Assembly (NCBI GenBank): GCA_021776245.1
Contig: JAJFGF010000054.1
Location: forward strand, 124,001-188,000
Source of the DNA: Hyphococcus sp.
Lineage (GTDB): Bacteria > Pseudomonadota > Alphaproteobacteria > Caulobacterales > Parvularculaceae
DNA length: 64,000 nucleotides
Direction: 5' to 3'
In this document: piece after piece, positions 45,080 to 52,961 of the stretch
Position numbering within the stretch: the first letter of the stretch is position 1
Layout: every line of letters starts with the position of its first letter
The notes under the pieces: generated by a model
The model's database searches: none
Told to the model about the DNA's origin: nothing
What the model saw: only the letters and a program-made list of their open reading frames with translations
Translations under genes and position numbers: made by a program

Positions 45080-46702
45080 TTGGGCAGACCCATAAAATCG
45101 GTAACGATTGTCGGCGGCGGCACATCGGGCTGGATTGCAGCAGCGTTTTTATCGCGGGCAATGGCGCCGGCCTTGCGCGACGGTTCAATGAAGATCACGC
45201 TCATTGAGTCGCCAAAAATTCCGATCATTGGCGTTGGCGAGGCGACCTCTCCGGCGCTGCGCGCGCTATTCCAATATCTCGGCGTTAACGAAAGAAATTT
45301 TATTCGTGACGCGAATGTCGCCTTCAAGCTGAGCGGTTATTTTGAAGGCTGGAATGTTGATGCAGCGGGGAACCCCGTTTCGTGGTTCAACCCGTTTCTT
45401 GCAAGCCCCGCCATCGCCGGGCGCAGTATCGGTTATTATTATAACGCTTTTGGCAGGGAAGCTGCGGGCGGTGCGCGCGATTTTTCGCGGCTGGTTTCCA
45501 GCGGCCCTGCGCTGATTGATCACCGGCGCGGGCCGCGCCATATTGACGACGCTGATTATCATGCGCGCGTTCCTTACGCCTATCATTTTGACGCGATGGA
45601 AGTGGCGACACAGCTTCGCGATTTGGCCAAGGCAAACGGCGTTCATCACATTCTTGACGACGTCAATGAAGTCAATCTTGATGATCGCGGTTTCGTATCG
45701 TCGCTGACGCTGGAAAAAAACGGCGATCACCCCATCGAGCTGGTGATTGACAGCACCGGATTTGCGGGCGTCGTTATCAATAAGGCGCTGGGCGAGCCTT
45801 TTGACCAGCTTGGGCATTATCTGCCCAATGATCGCGCTGCAGTTGTTCAAATACCCCATGAAGAGCCTCTCGATATTGAACCTGTATCCCGCGCAACAGC
45901 GCTCTCAAGCGGATGGCGCTTTACCGTTCCGCTCTATAACCGCATTGGCACGGGTTATGTTTTTTCATCTCAATTTATTTCTGACGATGATGCGGTCGCC
46001 GAACTGAAGGCGCATATTGGTCCGCGCGTCAAAGGAAAAGAACCGCGCATCATCCGTATGCGCATCGGAAAGTCGAGGCGATCCTGGGTAAATAATTGCG
46101 TCGCCATCGGGTTGTCGAGCGGCTTTGCCGAGCCGTTGGAGGCAACAGCAATTCATTCTGTCGATCTTGGCGTCAGATGGCTCTATTCGCATTTTCCTGA
46201 CAGCGATTTTGCTGCGCCCCTGCAAAATTCCTATAACACGCTGGTCAATGAGTTTTACGATGAAGTCATGGATTTTATCGTTTTGCACTTTCACCTCAAT
46301 AACAGAACCGATTCGGAATATTGGCGCGTTGCGCGGCAAGAGGCCCCGATACCCGATAGTCTGAAACAAAAACTTGAACTGTGGCGCTTCAAAATGCCAA
46401 GCCCTAATGATCTGAAGACAGAGCATTTTTTCAACGCCAATAATTATCTCACCGCGCTGATGAGCAAGGGCTTTTATGATTGTGAGCCGCCGCAGCTCCA
46501 TGGCGTCGCGCCTGTTGAGTGGCGGCAATATATGGGCGCGCGTCACGCGCAAAATGAGAAACTGACAACCGACCTGCCTGACCATGTGGCGCTGTTGAAG
46601 GCAATCCGCGGCGAGACGGCGCAGCAACCATTTGGCGGGGCGTTTTCCGGCGCCGCGCCCGCGCCGACGCCCATGACGTTCAACTTTAAATTGGACAAAT
46701 AG
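45080..46702 (+). CDS. Flavin-dependent tryptophan halogenase-like protein
   Basis: About 540 residues, TTG start after GGAG. FAD-binding GGGTSGWIAAAFLSRAM, the lysine-bearing FKLSGYFEGW, and the GLSSGFAEPLEATAIHSVDLG segment with the catalytic glutamate are clear. The halogenase motif WxWxIP is not exact: at that place it reads GWRFTVPL, with F for the second tryptophan and V for isoleucine. Real halogenation is thus unproven. Such genes often accompany TonB-receptor clusters in these bacteria, but no flavin reductase is next to it. Confidence 0.8.
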   Translation: MGRPIKSVTIVGGGTSGWIAAAFLSRAMAPALRDGSMKITLIESPKIPIIGVGEATSPALRALFQYLGVNERNFIRDANVAFKLSGYFEGWNVDAAGNPVSWFNPFLASPAIAGRSIGYYYNAFGREAAGGARDFSRLVSSGPALIDHRRGPRHIDDADYHARVPYAYHFDAMEVATQLRDLAKANGVHHILDDVNEVNLDDRGFVSSLTLEKNGDHPIELVIDSTGFAGVVINKALGEPFDQLGHYLPNDRAAVVQIPHEEPLDIEPVSRATALSSGWRFTVPLYNRIGTGYVFSSQFISDDDAVAELKAHIGPRVKGKEPRIIRMRIGKSRRSWVNNCVAIGLSSGFAEPLEATAIHSVDLGVRWLYSHFPDSDFAAPLQNSYNTLVNEFYDEVMDFIVLHFHLNNRTDSEYWRVARQEAPIPDSLKQKLELWRFKMPSPNDLKTEHFFNANNYLTALMSKGFYDCEPPQLHGVAPVEWRQYMGARHAQNEKLTTDLPDHVALLKAIRGETAQQPFGGAFSGAAPAPTPMTFNFKLDK

Positions 46703-46790
46703 CGAGGCGGTGCGGGGCAGCCCATAAACCGGATTTCGGCTTGCAGAACTGGCGCCGCCAAGCTAAGACGCGCCCTCATCGCTGAATTGG

Positions 46791-46866
46791 GCCGCATTAG
46801 CTCAGCTGGTAGAGCACATCATTCGTAATGATGGGGTCGGGTGTTCAAGTCACCCATGCGGCACCA
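46791..46866 (+). tRNA. tRNA-Thr (anticodon CGU)
   Basis: 76 nt including an encoded CCA. Acceptor stem GCCGCAT/ATGCGGC, D-arm AGCTCAGCTGGTAGAGC, anticodon stem CATCA/TGATG with loop TTCGTAA (anticodon CGU), and T-arm GGGTG-TTCAAGT-CACCC all form without mismatch. Confidence 0.97.
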
Positions 46867-47358
46867 TTTTTCGAGACCATTTGCAGAGCAAATACAGCTC
46901 GAAAAAATCACAAACATAAGCCGCCTTCGCGGCAGGCGCCAAGACCATTGGTGAAATCCCTCCCGCAATCCGCCCCCATATCGGGGGGTGAGCGCAAAAC
47001 GTCTGCGAAGAATTGCACGGTTTCCTTGGCGGGTGTGCGGAAAAAACACAAAGCTCGATCCGGGCCGCGATTTCCAGGCAATACATAACGCCGTCTGCAG
47101 TTTGCAGCCATTGCCCTGTCTTTCGTCACTTGAGGGCCGGACGCAGGTGGAGCCCTGTTGCCATCTACAATGGTTTTGCAATTGCATCCGCGCTAGGTTT
47201 ACAATTGGCCACGCAATCTCGAGCGCCTAAAACTCAATCAGACTTGGAGATTTTGATCAGGCTGTCGCACTTTTTTTGAAATCACCCGGAGAGTTTTGGG
47301 CGATAAGCCGAGCAGTCAGAATCTGTACGCAAAAGCGTAATTAACACAATTGTTGAAT
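46867..47358. other. Gene-poor stretch between tRNA-Thr and the TPR gene
   Basis: About 490 bases. Several small hairpins occur (GCCGCCTTCGCGGC near 46921; CCCCCATATCGGGGGG at 46973-46988) but no frame with a convincing start or family. No integrase, att repeat or second tRNA copy was seen. Confidence 0.5.
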
Positions 47359-49113
47359 ATGTCCGCATCACCCTCACAACAACAAATCAACACGCTGGTT
47401 TCTTTGTATAATCGCGGCGAGCTTGCGGCCGTGATAGATCGAGCAAATGCGCTTGTTGAACAATTTCCTGCTGCGATCATCTTGTACAACATTCTTGGCG
47501 CCGCCTATTCAAATGGAGGGCGTAAAGAAGACGCGTTAATGTGTTTTTCGAAAGCTGTAGAAATCAATCCCGGCTACCCGGACGCGCACAACAATCTGGG
47601 GGCAACTCTTCGCAATCTTGGACGACAAAAAGAAGCAATAGATAGCTATAAAAGAGCCCTGAATTTAAAGCCAAATTATGCGGAAGCCCATTACAACCTT
47701 GGCAATGCACTTAATGATCTTGGGCGCCGGGAGGAAGCTGCGGCCAGCTTTTCCCGGGCGCTTGAACTAAAGCCTGATTACTTCGACGCGCACAATAATT
47801 TGGGCCTCGCCTTAAATAGCCTTGATCGACACCGAGAGGCTCTGGCCAGCTTTTCTAAAGCTGCGGAAATAGACCCGAACAATCCAAATGCGCTTAACAA
47901 TTTGGGCGTCACGTTTCGCGCCCTCGGGCGGCAGGAAGAAGCGATTGGGCAATATGGCAAAGCCTTGAAGATTAAGCCCGATCATGATGAGGCGCATTAC
48001 AATCTGGCCAATGCGCTCAATGATTTGGGACATCAAGAAAGGGCGCTGGCGAGTTACGCTGCAGCGCTGCAAATCAACCCCAAGCTTGCTGCGGCCTACA
48101 GGAGCATGGGTTCGATCAAGGTCTATGAAGCCGGCGATCCGCAAATCAGTCAAATACAAAAATTGCTGGAGGAACCGAACACATCAGAGAACGATAAAAT
48201 GCATCTGAATTTTGCCCTGGGAAAAGTCAACGAAGATTTGGAGAATTTTGAAAAAGCCTTTGAATATTATAGCGGCGGCAATTTCTTGCGCAAAAAAGCA
48301 TTTGGATATGACTTTCCGGAAGAGCGAAAATTATTTGATACGATCACAGAAACCTTCGAGAGCGAGCCGTCAATTTCCAAAAGCGACAATGCCTGCGCTG
48401 GTGACAATCAGCACACGCCTATTTTTATCGTCGGCATGATGCGTTCAGGCACATCCCTGGTGGAGCAAATTCTGGCCAGCCATTCCGAAGTTTACGGCGC
48501 AGGTGAGCAATTGGCGCTTGGGCAAAGCATTCAATCGATCAATTGGTCCGGGAGGAGCGTCGATGAGCGTCAGCTCGACGCCATTAACCATTCCTATATG
48601 CAGCATTTATCCACTCTCGGCGTCCGCGAGCCTTTTGTCGCTGACAAGGCGCCGCTCAATTTTCGCTGGATTGGTTTTATTCGACACGCGCTGCCGAACG
48701 CCAAAATAATCCACGTCAAAAGAGATTCCGTTGCAACATGTTGGTCTATTTATAAGCACTATTTCAGCAGCATGGGAAACGGCTATGCGTATGATATGCG
48801 CGATGTGGCTGAGTATTATAATCTGTATCTTCGTTTAATGATGTTTTGGAGAAAGAAATATCAGGATGCGATCTATGAGATCAGCTATGAACAGCTAACC
48901 GAAGATCAAGAGGGTGAAACGCGAAAACTTCTTGCGCATATAGGAGTAGCCTGGGAGCGGCAAACCCTCGATTTTCATGAAACGAAACGAGCTGTCGCCA
49001 CGGTCTCCGCTGCACAAGTCCGGAAAAAAATGTACAAAGGCAGCTCAGAAGAGTGGCGGAAATACGAACAATTCATCCAACCAATGATCAGTATCCTGAG
49101 TCAAAAAGCCTGA
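47359..49113 (+). CDS. TPR-repeat sulfotransferase-domain protein
   Basis: About 584 residues from ATG 47359 (tandem TTG codons upstream are less likely). Residues ~1-260 are TPR repeats: INPGYPDAHNNLGATLRNLG, LKPNYAEAHYNLGNALNDLG and five similar. Residues ~330-580 are a PAPS-dependent sulfotransferase domain, with the 5'-phosphosulfate loop IFIVGMMRSGTSLVEQIL and the 3'-phosphate part KIIHVKRDSVATCWSIYKHYFS. Such fusions modify proteins or glycans. It stands alone by the tRNA. Confidence 0.88.
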   Translation: MSASPSQQQINTLVSLYNRGELAAVIDRANALVEQFPAAIILYNILGAAYSNGGRKEDALMCFSKAVEINPGYPDAHNNLGATLRNLGRQKEAIDSYKRALNLKPNYAEAHYNLGNALNDLGRREEAAASFSRALELKPDYFDAHNNLGLALNSLDRHREALASFSKAAEIDPNNPNALNNLGVTFRALGRQEEAIGQYGKALKIKPDHDEAHYNLANALNDLGHQERALASYAAALQINPKLAAAYRSMGSIKVYEAGDPQISQIQKLLEEPNTSENDKMHLNFALGKVNEDLENFEKAFEYYSGGNFLRKKAFGYDFPEERKLFDTITETFESEPSISKSDNACAGDNQHTPIFIVGMMRSGTSLVEQILASHSEVYGAGEQLALGQSIQSINWSGRSVDERQLDAINHSYMQHLSTLGVREPFVADKAPLNFRWIGFIRHALPNAKIIHVKRDSVATCWSIYKHYFSSMGNGYAYDMRDVAEYYNLYLRLMMFWRKKYQDAIYEISYEQLTEDQEGETRKLLAHIGVAWERQTLDFHETKRAVATVSAAQVRKKMYKGSSEEWRKYEQFIQPMISILSQKA

Positions 49114-49373
49114 CTGGAGCTTCCTCAATATCGGCCGATGCTGCGAGCTTGAACGTGGTCGCCAGATCATCGGGCGAATAAACGGAATCGCCTGATGACC
49201 TATTTTCTTTGCTGCGCGGCGGATATTGCGAAAAACCGGCGCCCGCTTTTTCGCCCGGCGTTTTAGAATTCAAAATCACGGCTAATGCATTGTATTATTT
49301 AAATAAATTCGAACACCGCTTCATTCGTCCGGGCCCGGCTGGATTCTTAAATGATGCATGCCGTCTGATTTTT

Positions 49374-49991
49374 CTACGCAAAGTCTTCCGCCAGCGCCAC
49401 TTTGGTTTCCGCCTGCAGCAATGTCATATGCGGATAGTTTTTATGTTTGATCCCGAGCATGACGTCTCCGTCATGGGACTTGAACGCTGCGGCTTGCGCG
49501 TCGCTGAAGTTGAAATGTAAAAACTGAACTGAAGACGCTTTTCCCTCAGCGGTCGTGCGATCGACGTCTTCTTCGGCGCTTGCGATAATTTCGCTGTCGC
49601 CAAATTTTAGAAAGACCGTTTCTTCAACGCCGCCAAGCCGTCCGAGGACGCGCTTGCGCAGGGTTTCGTCATCAATCTCAAACATCAAGGTCGCAACAAG
49701 TTCGCGTCCTTTTGGCACAAGAGGATTATAGGCGGCGAGCTCATCAGCGATCTGCACTTCACCGCCCTTTTCAATATAGAGCATCTCATGGATCTGCTGC
49801 CACATGGTTTCATAGTTTTCGAAATAGAATGTCGCATGGGGACCAATCGGTACGCGTCTGCGTTTTTTGATGTCGACAATCGCTTTGCGCCGCTCCCCGC
49901 GCACTTTTGCATAAGCGTCCATATCCATAATATCGCCTCGCGTAATTTCGAAGCGATCTCGGCGGCTATGGAAATTTACAACATTCGACAT
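49374..49991 (-). CDS. DUF3501 family protein
   Basis: About 205 residues. Family marks: DIMDMDAYAKVRGERRKAIVDIKKRRRVPIGPHATFYFENYETM and WQQIHEMLYIEKGG, then LVATLMFEIDDE and SVQFLHFNF. Unknown cytoplasmic protein that commonly follows rubrerythrin and an iron-sulfur CCG protein. It is third in that group here, 27 bases after the preceding stop. Confidence 0.9.
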   Translation of the reverse strand: MSNVVNFHSRRDRFEITRGDIMDMDAYAKVRGERRKAIVDIKKRRRVPIGPHATFYFENYETMWQQIHEMLYIEKGGEVQIADELAAYNPLVPKGRELVATLMFEIDDETLRKRVLGRLGGVEETVFLKFGDSEIIASAEEDVDRTTAEGKASSVQFLHFNFSDAQAAAFKSHDGDVMLGIKHKNYPHMTLLQAETKVALAEDFA

Positions 49992-50018
49992 ATCGCGGCT
50001 TTCTTTTGTTCAAGGTCG

Positions 50019-51380
50019 TTAAAACCCGTAGGCTTTGGCGAATATTTCCACCGGATGCCATGATCGCGCTGGCGCAGCGCCGTCCTCAATCGCATCAATA
50101 CCATTGCGAATATGATCGCAGGCGAGTGGGCAGGTTGACGCAACAAAGGCATTATGGACGTCCAGGGCTTTGCGCGCGACCGGCTTGCCGACTTTGATGG
50201 CCTTGTCGTGATTGTCTTTTTTAACGCCCCAGCTGCCGCCGTGACCGGAACAACGTTCAATCACCGAAATTTCCGTGTTGGGAATGAGTTTCAAAAGCTC
50301 AGTCGATTTCTGTCCGATATTCTGGGCGCGGCTGTGACAGGAAATATGTAGCGTGACGCCGCCCTTAACCGGTCTCAGACCGCCGGCAAGGCCTTCATTT
50401 TTGGCCACATCAACAAGGAATTCATCGAAATCCATGACGGCGGCAGAAAGCGCGCGCACATTTTCGTCTTCCGGCAGGAGGAGCGGCCATTCAAATTTCA
50501 TCATCAGGGTGCAGGAAGGAACCAGCCCCATGATTGTGTGGCCGTCATCAACGAGGGGGCGCAGCGCTTTAGAAACCTTCTCAGCGTTCCTTGCGACTTT
50601 TTCGAGATTGCCCTGCTCAAGCTCCGGCATGCCGCAACAGGCGGGATAAACAACCTCTGCATCAATGCCGTTTTGCGCGAGCACCTTTAGCGCCGCTTCG
50701 CCGATTTCCGGATCATTATAATTGGAAAAACAGGTCGCGTAGACAGCAAGCTTGCGTTTGCCATGCGCCGGCGCCTCTTTGTTAACGGTGCGGGGCGCTG
50801 CTGCGCGCGCCTTTAGGGTGCGTGTATTGAAGCGGGGCAGGTCGGCGTCGGGGTGAATATCGCCGAGCGTATTGATGAGGGTTCGGACGTTTTTGTTGTT
50901 CTTGTTCGTCGCCCAATTAACAATGCCGGCGACCGGTCGCGCCAACGCCCCATTGCGGTCAGTTTTGACCATCTGCGTATCAGCAAAGCTTCGCTCGCCC
51001 TTACGCTTTTCGATCGCCCGATAACGCAGCATCAAATGCGGAAAATCGACATTGAATTCATGGGGCGGGACATAAGGACATTTTGTCATGAAGCACATAT
51101 CGCACAATGTGCAGCCGTCGACCGCGTCTTTGATATCTTTGGGCGTTAGCTCGTCAACGGATTCATTTTCGCTCTCATCGATACGGTCAAAAAGCGTCGG
51201 GAAACTGTCACACAGATTAAAGCATCGCCGGCAGGAATGGCAGATATCGGCGACGCGCCGAAACTCTTTGTCGAACGCAGCCTCGTCATAGAATTCTTCT
51301 TCGCGCCAGGGAATCGGGTGGCGCGTCGGCGCATCCAGCGATCCTTCGCGGGCGGGTTCGGCGCGCTTGTCAGACGACAT
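50019..51380 (-). CDS. GlpC/heterodisulfide reductase-like iron-sulfur oxidoreductase
   Basis: About 453 residues. Two 4Fe-4S ferredoxin sets (CHSCRRCFNLCDSFP and CTLCDMCFMTKCPYVP, ~48-110) and two CCG domains (YPACCGMPELEQG and ERCSGHGGSWG), the pattern of the GlpC, LutA and heterodisulfide-reductase D group. Most likely passes electrons between a reductant and a partner, here probably the neighbouring rubrerythrin. It lies between rubrerythrin and DUF3501 genes. Confidence 0.88.
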   Translation of the reverse strand: MSSDKRAEPAREGSLDAPTRHPIPWREEEFYDEAAFDKEFRRVADICHSCRRCFNLCDSFPTLFDRIDESENESVDELTPKDIKDAVDGCTLCDMCFMTKCPYVPPHEFNVDFPHLMLRYRAIEKRKGERSFADTQMVKTDRNGALARPVAGIVNWATNKNNKNVRTLINTLGDIHPDADLPRFNTRTLKARAAAPRTVNKEAPAHGKRKLAVYATCFSNYNDPEIGEAALKVLAQNGIDAEVVYPACCGMPELEQGNLEKVARNAEKVSKALRPLVDDGHTIMGLVPSCTLMMKFEWPLLLPEDENVRALSAAVMDFDEFLVDVAKNEGLAGGLRPVKGGVTLHISCHSRAQNIGQKSTELLKLIPNTEISVIERCSGHGGSWGVKKDNHDKAIKVGKPVARKALDVHNAFVASTCPLACDHIRNGIDAIEDGAAPARSWHPVEIFAKAYGF

Positions 51381-51461
51381 GCGGGGTTTCCTGTATTTTT
51401 CTCTATGTTGATCGCGTTCCGCAGGCGCGGAGGCGGCAAGGCCGCCTCCGGCTAACAGAGA

Positions 51462-51881
51462 TCAGCTTGCGACTTCGTCGAGGGTTCTTTGAAACTTGCC
51501 CGCATGGGATTTTTCCGCCTTGGCGAGGGTTTCAAACCAGTCAGCGATTTCATCAAAGCCTTCATCACGGGCGGTGCGCGCCATGCCGGGATACATATCC
51601 GTATATTCATGGGTTTCGCCTGCAATTGCAGATTTCAGGTTTGCGACCGTATCGCCGATCGGTTCGCCCGTCGCCGGATCGCCGACCTCTTCGAGGAATT
51701 CGAGATGGCCATGAGCATGGCCTGTCTCACCTTCCGCAGTTGATCTAAAAACGGCGGCGACATCATTATGGCCTTCGATGTCGGCCTTTTGCGCGAAATA
51801 AAGATAGCGCCGATTGGCCTGGCTCTCGCCGGCAAAAGCCGCTTTGAGATTTTCTTCGGTTTTCGATCCCTTCAATGACAT
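51462..51881 (-). CDS. Rubrerythrin family protein (no rubredoxin domain)
   Basis: About 139 residues, CAGGAGAGC ribosome site. Di-iron four-helix bundle: [18 protein letters not shown] supplies the first glutamate and [14 protein letters not shown] the Exx[11 protein letters not shown] and EKSHAGKFQ supply the second pair. The rubredoxin tail of classical rubrerythrin is absent, so electrons must come from another protein. Probable peroxide reductase, first gene of a three-gene unit. Confidence 0.92.
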   Translation of the reverse strand: MSLKGSKTEENLKAAFAGESQANRRYLYFAQKADIEGHNDVAAVFRSTAEGETGHAHGHLEFLEEVGDPATGEPIGDTVANLKSAIAGETHEYTDMYPGMARTARDEGFDEIADWFETLAKAEKSHAGKFQRTLDEVAS

Positions 51882-51930
51882 GGATGCTCTCCTGTTTTGG
51901 GGCGACAGATAAAATCAAAATTTCAGCGGT

Positions 51931-51978
51931 AAAATACGCCGTCGCGGAGCGATGTCAATTGTTTGGAACAGTTCTAAA
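51931..51978 (-). promoter_or_regulatory. Rubrerythrin operon promoter with Irr-box-like palindrome
   Basis: Minus strand: TTGACA (51958-51953), 16-base spacer, TATTTT (51936-51931). The 17-base palindrome TTTAGAACTGTTCCAAA (51978-51962) lies 3 bases upstream of the -35. It resembles the iron-control element bound by Irr (TTTAGAA-NNN-TTCTAAA) with one mismatch. Confidence 0.7.
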
Positions 51979-51998
51979 TCAATGGCGGCAGGTTGGGC

Positions 51999-52400
51999 TT
52001 AACGCACCCGAATAATGACGTCGCAACCCACAGTTTTGGCGCCCTTTGGCGCCGCCGGCAATTTCAAAACCTTGACTGCCTCAGCAGGAATGTCTGTCAG
52101 TTTCTTCGTCTTTTCATTGTAGAAATGATGATGCGGCGTCGTGTTGGTGTCGAAAATGGCGACACCGCGTTCCGCCCCATGGACTTCCCGCAACAGGCCT
52201 GCCGCCACAAAGGCGTTCAGCGTATTATAGACACTCGCCAGGACAATGTTTTCATCGGCGGCGTCGAGTTGCTCCGCCACCCATTCAGCTGTCACATGCC
52301 TGTCTTTGCCGTCGCCAAAAAGTAACCTGGCGATGCTGACGCGCGGCTGCGTTGCGCGCAGGCCGGCGGCGCCAAGTAATTTTATTTGGTCATGATTCAT
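51999..52400 (-). CDS. irr: Fur-family regulator, Irr type
   Basis: About 133 residues from ATG 52400. HTH part HVTAEWVAEQLDAADENIVLASVYNTLNAFVAAGLL and the metal-binding HHHFYNEKTKKLTDIP typical of Irr. No heme regulatory motif (GCxP) at the N-terminus, as in several alphaproteobacterial Irr proteins. Irr controls iron and heme genes and is removed when heme is plentiful. It lies just upstream of the rubrerythrin unit in the same direction. PerR-like function is an alternative. Confidence 0.82.
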   Translation of the reverse strand: MNHDQIKLLGAAGLRATQPRVSIARLLFGDGKDRHVTAEWVAEQLDAADENIVLASVYNTLNAFVAAGLLREVHGAERGVAIFDTNTTPHHHFYNEKTKKLTDIPAEAVKVLKLPAAPKGAKTVGCDVIIRVR

Positions 52401-52521
52401 AACGCACCAGCTTAAACGGGGCGACAAGCGCTGGCAAGGCGGTCAGCTGCGCTTTGAAAGTTGAGTCCTGTTGTGCCCTGCCAAAAAGCCAATTGCCGAC
52501 TGCGCCCAAAATGGCTCTTTG

Positions 52522-52926
52522 TCACACCCATTTTGAGAGGGCGCAGATCAACAGATCCGGGCGTACAGGTTTTGGAACGAATGCGTCCATACCAGCGGCA
52601 TTGCAGTCCTGTTTGGTTTCGGCGTCATCATGAGCGGTTACCGCGATAATCGGCGTACGCGGCGCCATGGCCGCGTTTTCAAGCGCCCGGATTTTTTTCG
52701 TTGCTTCAATTCCGTCCATGATCGGCATATTGATATCCATCAGGATGAGATCAATTTGCGCGGTCTTGAATCGTTCCACGGCGACCGCGCCGTTTTCGGC
52801 GTAAACAAATTCACATTTCATTTGATCAAGAAGCCCGGTTAGCACAAGCCGATTGACGATATTATCTTCGGCAATCAGAATCACGCGCTCCTTGCCTGGG
52901 CGTGTGGATTCTATTCCTTGTGTCAT
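52522..52926 (-). CDS. Single-domain response regulator
   Basis: About 134 residues, CheY-like receiver. ILIAEDNIVNRLVLTGLL carries the acidic pair, DLILMDINMPIMDG the phosphorylated aspartate, and FVPKPVRPD the lysine. No output domain. It starts 35 bases after the hybrid kinase, so probably relays its phosphate. Confidence 0.93.
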   Translation of the reverse strand: MTQGIESTRPGKERVILIAEDNIVNRLVLTGLLDQMKCEFVYAENGAVAVERFKTAQIDLILMDINMPIMDGIEATKKIRALENAAMAPRTPIIAVTAHDDAETKQDCNAAGMDAFVPKPVRPDLLICALSKWV

Positions 52927-52961
52927 GATTTCGCCCGCCGTGTTCCAATAGCTCCCTTGGA

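Noticed and set aside
46921-46988. Hairpins after tRNA-Thr as terminators
   Set aside because: No T-run follows either hairpin.
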